Shown here one piece after another: positions 49,282 to 57,750 of a stretch of 64,000 bases of DNA. The stretch lies in the NCBI RefSeq assembly GCF_000016425.1, contig NC_009380.1, positions 1,182,144-1,246,143 of the forward strand. Reading direction: 5' to 3'. How positions within the stretch are numbered: the stretch's first letter is position 1; each line of letters opens with the position of its first letter. The notes beneath the pieces were generated by a model. The model searched no databases. It saw only the letters and a program-made list of their open reading frames with translations, and was not told where the DNA came from. The translations under genes and the position numbers were made by a program. This stretch comes from Salinispora tropica CNB-440 (GTDB taxonomy: Bacteria; Actinomycetota; Actinomycetes; Mycobacteriales; Micromonosporaceae).

Positions 49282-50877
49282 GTGACACAACAATCGGTCG
49301 CGTCCCCTCAACCGGGCGCGACACCGGACAAGCTCGACGCCGCGGTGCTCAAGGTGGCGGGCGTCGTCGTGCTCGGCGCGATCATGTCGATCCTCGACGT
49401 GACGGTGGTCAGCGTCGCGCTACCGACCTTCCAGAATGAGTTCGACGCGTCCTATGCCCGGGTCGCGTGGACAATGACCGGCTACACCCTCGCCCTGGCC
49501 ACGGTGATCCCCCTGAGCGGGTGGGCGGCCGACCGCTTCGGCACCAAACGCCTGTACATGATCGCCCTGGCCCTGTTCACCATCGGTTCTGGTCTCTGTG
49601 CCACCGCTGACTCGATCGGTGAGTTGATCGCGTACCGGGTGCTGCAGGGCCTCGGTGGCGGCATGCTGATGCCGATCGGCATGACAATCATGACCCGGGC
49701 GGCGGGGCCGCACCGGATCGGCCGGTTGATGGCAGTCCTGGGCATCCCGATGCTGCTCGGTCCGATCGGTGGTCCGATCCTCGGCGGCTGGCTGATCGAC
49801 GTGGCGAGCTGGCACTGGATCTTCCTGATCAACCTGCCGATCGGGCTGCTCGCCCTGGTCTACGCGCAGCTGGCCCTGCCGAAGGACGCTCCGGAGCCGT
49901 CCGAGTCGTTCGACGTCCTCGGCATGCTGATGCTCTCCCCGGGACTGGCGCTGTTCCTCTACGGCGTCTCCACGCTGCCCGAGGCGGGCACCTTCACCGA
50001 CCCCGAGGTGTGGGTGCCGATGCTGCTCGGCGTCGCGCTGGTGGTCTCCTTCGTCCGCTACTCGTTCAAGCCCCAGCATCCGCTCCTCGACCTGCGGCTG
50101 TTCCGCAACCGCAGGCTGACCATCGCGTCGGTGACGCTGTTCGTGTTCATTGTCGCGTTCATGGGCGCCGGCCTGCTCTTCCCGAGCTACTTCCTGCAGG
50201 TTCGCGGGGAGTCGACCCTGCACGCCGGCCTCCTCATCGCGCCGCAGGGCATTGGTGCGATGGTGACGATGCCGATCGCCGGGACGCTGGCTGACCGGGT
50301 GCCGGTGGGACGAACGGTGCCGTTCGCGTTGGTGCTGATCGCCGCTGGGTTCTTTACCTTCACACAGGTCGGCCCAGACACCTCATATCTGTTGATCTGT
50401 GGCTCGTTGTTCGTCATGGGTCTGGGTATGGGGGGCACGATGATGCCGATCATGACCTCGGCGTTGCGGACGCTGACCGGGCCGGAGGTAGCCCGTGGCT
50501 CCACCCTGATGAACATCATCCAGCAGATCGGTGGTTCGGTCGGCGCGGCGGTGATGTCGGTGATCCTTACCAACGAGCTGAACGGATCCCGGCCGATCCC
50601 CGGCCTGACCGGTTCGAACGGTGAGCCGGTCACCGAGGCGGGCCTGGCGATCGCCGCCCAGCGGCAGCCAGAACTGGCCCAACAGGTCCCCGACCCGACG
50701 CTCATCGAGCGCGGGCTCGCCTTCGCCGCCGATTCCTTCGCCGCCACGTTCTGGGTGGCCTTCGCGCTGGTGCTGCTCACCTTCGTCCCGGTTGCGTTCC
50801 TACCCCGGCGGTGGGAACGGTCGCAGTCGCGCGACGACCAGCCGGGTGAACCGAGTACGCCGGTGGTGGTCCACTGA
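49282..50877 (+). CDS. DHA2-type MFS multidrug exporter (EmrB/QacA-like)
   Basis: 531 residues from GTG 49282 behind AGGAG. About 14 transmembrane segments. MSILDVTVVSVALPTFQNEF and WTMTGYTLALATVIPLSGWA are the family's first motifs. GWAADRFGTKRLYMIAL is motif A, GGMLMPIGMTIMTRAAGPHR follows, and LGPIGGPILGGWLIDVASWH is the antiporter motif C region. It probably exports drugs by proton exchange. It ends with a perfect hairpin terminator. Confidence 0.92.
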   Translation: MTQQSVASPQPGATPDKLDAAVLKVAGVVVLGAIMSILDVTVVSVALPTFQNEFDASYARVAWTMTGYTLALATVIPLSGWAADRFGTKRLYMIALALFTIGSGLCATADSIGELIAYRVLQGLGGGMLMPIGMTIMTRAAGPHRIGRLMAVLGIPMLLGPIGGPILGGWLIDVASWHWIFLINLPIGLLALVYAQLALPKDAPEPSESFDVLGMLMLSPGLALFLYGVSTLPEAGTFTDPEVWVPMLLGVALVVSFVRYSFKPQHPLLDLRLFRNRRLTIASVTLFVFIVAFMGAGLLFPSYFLQVRGESTLHAGLLIAPQGIGAMVTMPIAGTLADRVPVGRTVPFALVLIAAGFFTFTQVGPDTSYLLICGSLFVMGLGMGGTMMPIMTSALRTLTGPEVARGSTLMNIIQQIGGSVGAAVMSVILTNELNGSRPIPGLTGSNGEPVTEAGLAIAAQRQPELAQQVPDPTLIERGLAFAADSFAATFWVAFALVLLTFVPVAFLPRRWERSQSRDDQPGEPSTPVVVH

Positions 50878-50882
50878 ACTCC

Positions 50883-50914
50883 GGTGTCGGGGTCGCCGCG
50901 GCGACCCCGACACC
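50883..50914 (+). terminator. Perfect 15-bp hairpin terminator
   Basis: GGTGTCGGGGTCGCC (50883-50897) pairs exactly with 50900-50914 around a 2-nt centre, starting 5 bp after the exporter stop. No T-tract follows, as is common in actinomycetes. Confidence 0.8.
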
Positions 50915-51007
50915 TCCGCATCGCCCTCGCGCCACACCATCGGTGATGTCCCGGCAAGCCGCCGGGGAGCCGGTAACGTCGGCGCCGCCGACGAGGGGAG
51001 GTGCCAG

Positions 51008-51667
51008 GTGGCGCGCGGTGGCGTCTTCTGTGTGGAGGGCCAGTGGCACCGTGACCTCAACGAGCGCGGCTCTGTCCTACCCACCCTGGAACTGCTGGAG
51101 CGACTGAGCCGGATCCGGTTTATCCACAAGGACGCGGCGACCCGGGATGAACTGTTCTACTTCGTTGACCGCTGGCTGCTCAAGCAGTACGCCGACTACC
51201 GGGTCGGCTTCTTCGCCACCCATGGGGAGCCCAGCCGGCTGCGCCTGACCGACTGGGAGTCGGTTCCCCTCACCGACGTGGCCGAGCTGATGGCTGGTCG
51301 CTGTGAGGGACGGCGCCTCTACTTCGGCAGCTGCTCGGTGCTGCGCGCCAACGACGCCGTGCTGCGCGCGTTCCTGGAGTCCACCGGTGCAGCCCTGATC
51401 TGCGGGTTCACCCGGGAGGTCGACTGGGTGGAATCCGCCGCCTTCGAGACCGTCCTGCTCGACGTGCTCGCCAACGGGCAGCGGCACAATGCGGCCGAAC
51501 TGCGGATGGGCTCGGCGCACTGGGCGCCGCTCGCCTCGTACCTCGGCTTCCGGGTGATCTATGCCAACGGCCGCGCCTGGCGCCCGTCGGCCCGCCCCCG
51601 GGTGCCCGTTCAGCCCGCCCGTCCGCCGCGCCCGCCGAATACCAGGCCGGTGCTGCCGGGTCAGTAG
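51008..51667 (+). CDS. DUF6642-like protein with possible caspase-type His/Cys pair
   Basis: 219 residues from GTG 51008 behind GGGGAGG. The N-terminus GGVFCVEGQWHRDL and the core FIHKDAATRDELFYFVDRWL, VGFFATHGEPSRLRL, RRLYFGSCSVLRANDAVLRA and ALICGFTREVDWVESAAFE recall DUF6642. His72 in THG and Cys109 in GSCS sit at the ends of beta strands in the order found in caspase/CHAT-like proteases, which is inference. Its 3' end overlaps the convergent gene by 7 bp. The C-terminal ~35 residues are Pro/Arg-rich. Confidence 0.7.
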   Translation: MARGGVFCVEGQWHRDLNERGSVLPTLELLERLSRIRFIHKDAATRDELFYFVDRWLLKQYADYRVGFFATHGEPSRLRLTDWESVPLTDVAELMAGRCEGRRLYFGSCSVLRANDAVLRAFLESTGAALICGFTREVDWVESAAFETVLLDVLANGQRHNAAELRMGSAHWAPLASYLGFRVIYANGRAWRPSARPRVPVQPARPPRPPNTRPVLPGQ

Positions 51668-52302
51668 GCGACGGTGAAACGGGTGTTCTCGTGCCGTGGG
51701 TTCTCGATTTCGTCAACGATCGCGACGGCCATGTCCTGGTAGGTGAGGACCGACCGGCCCTCGTGATCGGTTACCGGGTGGTCCCCGCCGGTGCGGTAGT
51801 GCCCGGTGCGGGCGCCGGGGTGGAACTCCAGGGGCGGTGGTGACACGTACGTCCAGCACACCCCGCCGGCCGCGGACCGGTAGTACGTCAGGGCGTCGGC
51901 CTGGCCCAGCGCCGCGTCCCGGTACTCCTGGGGAAAGTCGGGCTCGTCCAGGAACCGGCCGCCCTGCGGGGTGCACAGCGTGGCTCCACCACCGAGGTGG
52001 ATGATCCGGGGCGGATTCGGTGTCCCGCGTAGCGTACCGACCAGCGTCCGCGCCGCGTCGAGCCAGAGGCCGCGTTCCCCACCACCGATCGCCACCACCA
52101 GCGCGTCGGCCTCCGGGGCCAGCTCCCGTACGCTGCGCTCGCTGGTCGCGTCGCCGGTCACCACCCGTACCCCTGCCGGCAGGTACGAGGTGGCCTCTGG
52201 CCGGCGTACCGCAGCGGTGACCCGATGCCCGCGGTGGAACGCCTCCTGGGTGATCTGGGAGCCCGCGGTTCCGCCCGCCCCGAAGACGACGATGGTGCCC
52301 AC
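51661..52302 (-). CDS. NAD(P)-binding protein, atypical SDR type
   Basis: 213 residues. The start GTIVVFGAGGTAGSQITQEA holds the GxGGxxG nucleotide motif (atypical SDR). The rest matches NmrA/YwnB-like sensors and reductases: RVTAAVRRPEATSYLPAGVR, ADALVVAIGG, PPRIIHLGGGATLCTPQGGR and a C-terminal DMAVAIVDEIENP. Such proteins often sense NADPH or reduce quinones. Convergent with the DUF6642-like gene. Confidence 0.85.
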   Translation of the reverse strand: MGTIVVFGAGGTAGSQITQEAFHRGHRVTAAVRRPEATSYLPAGVRVVTGDATSERSVRELAPEADALVVAIGGGERGLWLDAARTLVGTLRGTPNPPRIIHLGGGATLCTPQGGRFLDEPDFPQEYRDAALGQADALTYYRSAAGGVCWTYVSPPPLEFHPGARTGHYRTGGDHPVTDHEGRSVLTYQDMAVAIVDEIENPRHENTRFTVAY

Positions 52303-52388
52303 ACCCTCAGGCTAGGGAGGGTGCCCGGCCGCCGCCCGGGGATTGCCGATCCCGACCCGAGGCGCCACGCCGATGCCAGGCGTTGCCG

Positions 52389-52473
52389 TTGGCGTCGCCG
52401 GGCCGTTGGCGTCGCCGGGCCGTTGGCGTCGCCGGGCCGTCGGCGTCGCCGGGCCGTCGGCGTCGCCCGGCCG
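52389..52473. repeat. Five tandem 17-bp repeats
   Basis: The unit TTGGCGTCGCCGGGCCG is present three times exactly, then twice as TCGGCGTCGCC(G/C)GGCCG. The array lies between the divergent SDR and pentapeptide-repeat genes, 38 bp before the latter's start. It may carry regulatory sites or vary in copy number by slippage. Confidence 0.9.
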
Positions 52474-52510
52474 CGCCGTTGTTGTCGGTGCCGGTCGGTA
52501 GCCTGGCCAG

Positions 52511-53104
52511 ATGCCGGATCAGCACGATGGGTTAACCCTGCACCACGAGGACTGGTACGGCGAGGAGATCGCCGACCGGCACTACGTGGGCTGCCATTTC
52601 GAGCGGGCCGACCTCACCGAGGCGACCACCCGTGGGGTGCTCTTCACCGAGTGCACGTTCGGCAACGTCAGCTTCAACGCCTCCCGACACGTCAACACGG
52701 CCTTCACGCGATGCGTCTTTCGCCGCTGCAACTTCTTCGCCGCCGAGTTCACCGGCTGCAAGCTGGTCGGCAGCACCTTCGACCAGTGTGACCTGCGGCC
52801 GTTGACGATCGTCGGTGGCGACTGGTCGTTTGTCGCGCTTCCGGGCGCGGATCTGCGTGGTGCGCGCGTCGTCGACGTCCGGATGCGCGAGGCCGACCTG
52901 ATCCGGGCGGATCTGAGCGGTGCGACGGTAACCGGAGTCGACCTGTCCGGGGCGCAGTTGCAGCACGCGAAGCTGTCCCGCGCCGACCTGCGCGGAAGCG
53001 ACCTCACCGACCTTGATCCGATCGAGGTCGAGCGGGCCGGGGCGATCGTCAGCGCCGAGCAGGCGGTGGTGCTGGCCCAGGCGCTCGGCTTTCAGATCGG
53101 CTGA
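52511..53104 (+). CDS. Pentapeptide-repeat protein
   Basis: 197 residues from ATG 52511. Repeats of A(D/N)LxX and related five-residue steps cover ~25-165 (FERADLTEATTRGVLFTECT; ADLIRADLSGATVTGVDLSG; AQLQHAKLSRADLRGSDLTD), interrupted by a more hydrophobic block. The right-handed quadrilateral helix they form mimics DNA in the Qnr/MfpA proteins that protect gyrase from quinolones. Here the role is unknown, but gyrase protection is possible. Confidence 0.88.
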   Translation: MPDQHDGLTLHHEDWYGEEIADRHYVGCHFERADLTEATTRGVLFTECTFGNVSFNASRHVNTAFTRCVFRRCNFFAAEFTGCKLVGSTFDQCDLRPLTIVGGDWSFVALPGADLRGARVVDVRMREADLIRADLSGATVTGVDLSGAQLQHAKLSRADLRGSDLTDLDPIEVERAGAIVSAEQAVVLAQALGFQIG

Positions 53105-53212
53105 CCATGCCTCCCGGCGGTCGTGCCATGTCAACCGGGCGAACCGGTCGGGGTGGCCGCGGGGCGGGTAGCGTGAGAGCGACAGATTGATCACAGAGGA
53201 TGGGAGCCGTCG

Positions 53213-53650
53213 ATGGCCGAGCGGGAGCAGGTGCAGGACAGTTCCGTGGACTGGGTGGCCGACCACGTCGCGCGGTACGTACGAACCGACGGCGCGGACG
53301 GGCACGAGTGGCGGCCCGGTGTGTTCACGCTGCTGCTGACCACCCGGGGGCGGCGTAGCGGTTCGCTGCGGCGTACCGCGCTCATCTACGGCCGCGACGG
53401 TGACGCGTACCTGCTGGTCGCCTCGCGGGGTGGCACACCGGAGCATCCTTCCTGGTACCTCAACCTGCTTGACGATCCGCGGGTCGAGGTGCAGGTCGGT
53501 GCGGAGCGGTTCACCGCCAGGGCGCGGGTCGCGAGCCCGGCGGAGAAGCCGCGGATGTGGGCCACGATGGCGGCGATCTGGCCGGATTACGATGACTATC
53601 AGACCCGGACCGATCGGGAGATCCCGGTGGTGGTGCTTGAGCGGAGCTGA
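53213..53650 (+). CDS. Deazaflavin (F420)-dependent nitroreductase-family protein
   Basis: 145 residues. Family features of the Ddn/FDOR-B-like proteins: LLLTTRGRRSGSLRRTALIY, LLVASRGGTPEHPSWYLNLL, DDPRVEVQVGAERFTARARV, and the end WPDYDDYQTRTDREIPVVVL. These use coenzyme F420, abundant in actinomycetes, to reduce quinones or nitro compounds. All segments of the usual ~140-residue family are present. Confidence 0.9.
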   Translation: MAEREQVQDSSVDWVADHVARYVRTDGADGHEWRPGVFTLLLTTRGRRSGSLRRTALIYGRDGDAYLLVASRGGTPEHPSWYLNLLDDPRVEVQVGAERFTARARVASPAEKPRMWATMAAIWPDYDDYQTRTDREIPVVVLERS

Positions 53651-53873
53651 CGTCCGGCCCCGCGGTAGCACGGTGGCCACGGTCGGTGGGCTGAAGCACT
53701 GGTTTTCACCCGATCAGGTACGGGCTGGCGGCCCGGGATGACGAAGGCCCCGCCAGGGGGCACCGTTGGCGTGCGGGACCCGTCGCGGTCCCGGGCCACG
53801 GCGGCGATCGCCGCCGGTTCCCCGGCCCCATCTGCGGCCGGTGGCGAATCCCAGGACCACGAGGAGCTCCGCC

Positions 53874-54155
53874 ATGCTGACCATGACCGACAACGCCGTG
53901 CTGGTGATCCGAGACCTCGCCAATCAGCAGGACGTCGCGAATGACGGCGGGGTCCGGATCGCCGCGGACCCGGAGGCGGGCTCGCTCACCGTGCAACTGG
54001 TCGAGGGCCCCGTCGCGGGTGACCAGGTGGTGGACAACCAGGGTGCGAGGATCTTCCTCGACTCGGACGCGGCCCAGCTGCTCGGGGACGCCGCGGTGGA
54101 CGTGACCGTCGACGAGGAGGGCATCGTGCAGTTCGGCTTCACCGAGCAGCCGTGA
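53874..54155 (+). CDS. HesB/IscA-like protein lacking cysteines
   Basis: 93 residues from ATG 53874 behind GAGGAG. It follows the HesB/A-type fold pattern (GGVRIAADPEAGSLTVQLVE; ARIFLDSDAAQLLGDAAVDV; then FGFTEQP) but has no cysteine at all, whereas iron-sulphur carriers need three. It is very acidic. Cysteine-less HesB relatives recur in actinobacteria, so this is probably a functional variant rather than a broken gene; it cannot hold a cluster in the known way. Confidence 0.75.
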   Translation: MLTMTDNAVLVIRDLANQQDVANDGGVRIAADPEAGSLTVQLVEGPVAGDQVVDNQGARIFLDSDAAQLLGDAAVDVTVDEEGIVQFGFTEQP

Positions 54156-54536
54156 CCCGGGCTCCCCTCGGTGCGTCGGGGTGCCCGAAAGGGGTCGGCG
54201 CAGCTGGACGACGGGGCCCTCCACCCGAGCGCCCCACCGCTGCGCAGGCGGCGGTGGGGCAACGAGCGCACGGCGCCGTCCGATCCGGGTCGGTACGTCG
54301 CCGCGCTCTGGCCGTCTCCCGCCAGCGCAGCTGTACGGCGGTACACCAGCGGGGACTTGGCGAGACCGATCGATGCGGCCGGGCTGGAGGCCGAAGGGCC
54401 GGTCGGCAGACTCTTCCCGCCCGCCGCGGGCCCAAACGCGGGACAGCGGCGAACTGTCGGCATCGTCGAACCAACCGGGTGAATCGCCGGCACTGTCGAC
54501 CGGCCTGACCGGGCGGGTTCGGGGTATCCGCGGTGG
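54156..54536. other. Intergenic region, no gene recognised
   Basis: About 380 bp of GC-rich DNA before the GH15 gene. Overlapping open frames on both strands have biased Arg/Ala/Gly composition and no recognisable domain, so I read none as a gene. Confidence 0.5.
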
Positions 54537-56333
54537 GTGGACCAGCCGACGATCGCCGACTACGGGTTCCTGTCCGACTGCCGCTCCGGCGCGCTGGTCG
54601 GCCGGAACGGCTCCATCGACTGGTGGTGCCCGGATCGGTTCGACTCTCCCGCGGTCTTCGGGCGGCTCCTCGACCCGGAGGCCGGCCACTGGCGGCTGGC
54701 TCCGGTCGGTGCGGACCGTCCCGGGTGGCGGGTGGAACGGGCGTACCAGCCGGAGACCCTGGTGCTGCGCACCGTCCACCACACGCCGCAGGGGAGCGTC
54801 GCGGTCACCGACGCGCTCGCCGCCGAACGCGGGGCGCGGGGGCACCAGCTTGGCCTGAACTCCCCCGCGGTGCTGCTGCGGTGTGTCGAGGGGCTCTCCG
54901 GGCGAGTGCGGCTGGCGTCGGACTTCGTGCCCCGTCCTGACCATGGACTGCTCACCCCGTACCTGCACGACCAGCCCGGTGGGACGGTGCTGGCCGTGGC
55001 CGGCGCGACGATGGTGGAGCTCTGTTCGGACTCCCTCACCCTGCGCGCCGGGACGGACCGGGTGCATACCGAGTTCGACGTCGCCGCCGGGGAGACTGTC
55101 GGCTTCGCCGCCGGCTACCGAGCGGCGTACGGTGCGCCGTCGGCCCGGCTGGACCCGTCGGCCATGCTGGCCGAGACGGTGCAGGCGTGGGAGGCGTTCC
55201 GGGAGACCCACCGGTACCAGGGGTGCTATCCGGAGCTGGTGCGGCACAGCGCAGTCGTGCTCACCGGGCTTACCTACGCCCGCAGCGGCGCGGTCGCCGC
55301 GGCGCTCACCACCTCCCTGCCGGAGCAGCTCGGTGGAGACCGAAACTACGACTACCGGTACGCCTGGTTGCGTGACTTCTCGATGACGCTGCGCGCCCTC
55401 TGGGTGGCGGCCTGCCCGGCGGAGGCGTCCCGGTTGTTTACCTGGGCGGCCCATTCGATCGGCCGGGTCGGTGCCGAGCCGGTGCCGGTGCTGTTCGGGC
55501 TGGCGGGGGAGCGGGACATCTCCGAGCACGTCGCGGAGCACCTACGCGGGTACGCGGACAGCCGCCCGGTGCGGTTCGGCAACGACGCCTGGCGGCAGCG
55601 GCAGCTGGACGTACCCGGTGAGGTGGTGGCGGCGGTGTGGCGCCTGCACCACCTGCTCGGCGACCCCCTCGACTACGAGGTGCGCGAGATGGTGTGCGGG
55701 CTGACCGAGCAGGTCGCGGAGACCTGGCGGTTGCCGGACCGGGGCATGTGGGAAACCCGGGACGTTGACCGGCACTACCTGTCGTCGAAAGTGCTCTGCT
55801 GGGTGGCGTTGGATCGGGCGGTGGCGCTGGCACCCCGGCTCGGTGAGCGCGCGGATCCCCGCCGTTGGGCGGCGATCCGGGACGAGATCCGGGACACCGT
55901 GCTGCGGAGGGGGTGGAGTGAGCGGGCCGGCGCGTACACCGGGGCCTTCGGCTCCGATGAGCTGGACGCCTCCGTGTTGTTCCTGCCGGTGGTGGGCTTC
56001 CTGCCAGCCACCGATCCACGGATGCGGGCCACGATCGACGCGGTGGAGCGGGTCCTGGGTGCCGGGGGTGGGCTGATCCGGCGGTGGGAAACCGATCCGG
56101 CCGGGTTCCTGCTGTGTACCTTCCTGCTGGTCGAGTGCCTGGTGCTGGCCGGGGAGCGGGAGCGGGCCGGGGCGCTCTTCGAGCGGGCGGCCGGGTACGC
56201 CAACGATGTCGGGTTGCTCAGTGAGCAGATTGACCCGCACACCGGCGCGCAGCTCGGCAACACCCCACAGGCCCTGTCCCACATCGGTCTGATCAACGCC
56301 GCCTGGCGGCTGACCGACCCGACCACCGACTAG
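54537..56333 (+). CDS. GH15 glucoamylase/trehalase-like protein
   Basis: 598 residues from GTG 54537. An N-terminal beta-sandwich (~1-220; IADYGFLSDCRSGALVGRNG, SIDWWCPDRFDSPAVFGRLL) precedes the (alpha/alpha)6 barrel: GDRNYDYRYAWLRDFSMTLR, then GMWETRDVDRHYLSSKVLCW (first catalytic Glu region) and GLLSEQIDPHTGAQLGNTPQ (second Glu). Layout and length match actinobacterial GH15 enzymes, several of which are trehalases in mycobacteria. No signal peptide, so it is cytoplasmic and may act on trehalose or dextrins. Confidence 0.9.
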   Translation: MDQPTIADYGFLSDCRSGALVGRNGSIDWWCPDRFDSPAVFGRLLDPEAGHWRLAPVGADRPGWRVERAYQPETLVLRTVHHTPQGSVAVTDALAAERGARGHQLGLNSPAVLLRCVEGLSGRVRLASDFVPRPDHGLLTPYLHDQPGGTVLAVAGATMVELCSDSLTLRAGTDRVHTEFDVAAGETVGFAAGYRAAYGAPSARLDPSAMLAETVQAWEAFRETHRYQGCYPELVRHSAVVLTGLTYARSGAVAAALTTSLPEQLGGDRNYDYRYAWLRDFSMTLRALWVAACPAEASRLFTWAAHSIGRVGAEPVPVLFGLAGERDISEHVAEHLRGYADSRPVRFGNDAWRQRQLDVPGEVVAAVWRLHHLLGDPLDYEVREMVCGLTEQVAETWRLPDRGMWETRDVDRHYLSSKVLCWVALDRAVALAPRLGERADPRRWAAIRDEIRDTVLRRGWSERAGAYTGAFGSDELDASVLFLPVVGFLPATDPRMRATIDAVERVLGAGGGLIRRWETDPAGFLLCTFLLVECLVLAGERERAGALFERAAGYANDVGLLSEQIDPHTGAQLGNTPQALSHIGLINAAWRLTDPTTD

Positions 56334-56467
56334 GCGGGTCGGGCCGGCTGCCGGGCGTTCGCCTGGTGCCCGGCGGCGACAGACTGACACTGGTGCGGGT
56401 CAATTGCTCCAAGTAATGTCTTGCCTCCAACGCGTGCCCCCGACCCCTCCCGGAGGCGTACACCACC

Positions 56468-57577
56468 ATGGGTGGCTTCCCCCTGCGTATCCTCGTCGTC
56501 GGTGCGGGTCTCGCCGGTCTTGCCGTGGCCCGGGCGCTGCGGATGGCGGGCTTCCGACCGGACCTCATCGACAAGCTCGCCCCCGGTGACCTGGTGGACA
56601 GCGGCCTCTACCTGCCGGGTAACGCTGACCGTGCGCTGCGCCGGCTCGACCTGGACGGCCCGGTCCGCCCGCTCGGTCAGGTGATCCGCCGACAGTATTT
56701 CCGCGATGCCACAAGCGCGCCGCTCTGCGAGGTCGACCTCGACGCGCTCTGGTCCGGAGTCGGCCGGTGCCGGGCGTTGCTTCGCAGCGAACTGCACCGC
56801 GTCCTGCTCACCGGTGCCGGGGGAGCCGTGCGGTACGGAGTCGGGCTCGATGCTGTCGACCTCTTCCCGACGACCGTCGGCATCACCTTCGCCGACGGTG
56901 CCGCCGCCGAGTACGACCTGGTGATCGGCGCTGACGGCCCGCGATCCGAGGTCCGCGCCCTCGCCGCGTTGGGCGGTCCGCCCCGCCCCACCGGCCAGGT
57001 GGTCTACCGTGCCGTGGTGCGCGACGGCCCGCCGGTGACCGAGTGGACCGCGTTGCTCGGCCATCGGGCCGGCTTCCTGATCGTTCCGGTCGGCCCCGGG
57101 CAGCTGTACTGCTACGCCGACGAGACGGGCGCCGTCGCGCCGGCCGACCCGATGGCCCGGCTCGGTGAGGTGTTCGGTGACTATGGTGGGCCGATTCCCG
57201 AAGTGCTGGACTGCCTGGACCAGGTGCACCCCGCCGTGACCGAGGAGGTCGAGCTGGGCCGTTGGCACCGGGGTCGGGTGCTGCTGGTCGGGGACGCCGC
57301 GCACGCTACCGCGCCGACCCTCTCGCAGGGGGCGGCGATGGCGCTCGAGGACGCCGTCGTGCTCGCCGAGTCGCTGCGGAGGTCGACCGGCGACGTCGAC
57401 GCGGCCCTGACGGCGTACGAGAGCCGCCGCCGCCCGCGGACCCGCTGGGTGCGGGACCGGACCCGGGACCGCAACCGGACTCGGGACGTCTCACCGGCGT
57501 TGCGCGACCCGTTGCTGCGCGAGCGGGGTGGGCGCATCTTCGGCGAGCACTACCGGCTGCTCCTGGGGCCACTGTGA
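56468..57577 (+). CDS. FAD-dependent monooxygenase (PHBH family)
   Basis: 369 residues. An N-terminal Rossmann motif ([20 protein letters not shown]) is followed by the DG motif [12 protein letters not shown] (~155) and the GD motif [20 protein letters not shown] (~275), all three FAD/NAD motifs of the p-hydroxybenzoate hydroxylase family. Such enzymes hydroxylate aromatic or polyketide substrates using NADPH and oxygen. It stands between GH15 and ctaD and shows no biosynthetic cluster around it, so the substrate is not inferable. Confidence 0.9.
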   Translation: MGGFPLRILVVGAGLAGLAVARALRMAGFRPDLIDKLAPGDLVDSGLYLPGNADRALRRLDLDGPVRPLGQVIRRQYFRDATSAPLCEVDLDALWSGVGRCRALLRSELHRVLLTGAGGAVRYGVGLDAVDLFPTTVGITFADGAAAEYDLVIGADGPRSEVRALAALGGPPRPTGQVVYRAVVRDGPPVTEWTALLGHRAGFLIVPVGPGQLYCYADETGAVAPADPMARLGEVFGDYGGPIPEVLDCLDQVHPAVTEEVELGRWHRGRVLLVGDAAHATAPTLSQGAAMALEDAVVLAESLRRSTGDVDAALTAYESRRRPRTRWVRDRTRDRNRTRDVSPALRDPLLRERGGRIFGEHYRLLLGPL

Positions 57578-57750
57578 GTTCACCCGGGTGTTCTCCCCGA
57601 GGTGGGTCGCGGGTACGCGAGCCGTGGCCCGGCAGGGTACCCGGCCACCCCACGCAGCCGGGTCACCTGTCGGGGACTATCCTCCTTGCGGATGACGGCC
57701 GCTTACCGCACAGCGTGCCGAGCGGGACAACCCAGAACCGGAGGCCACTC

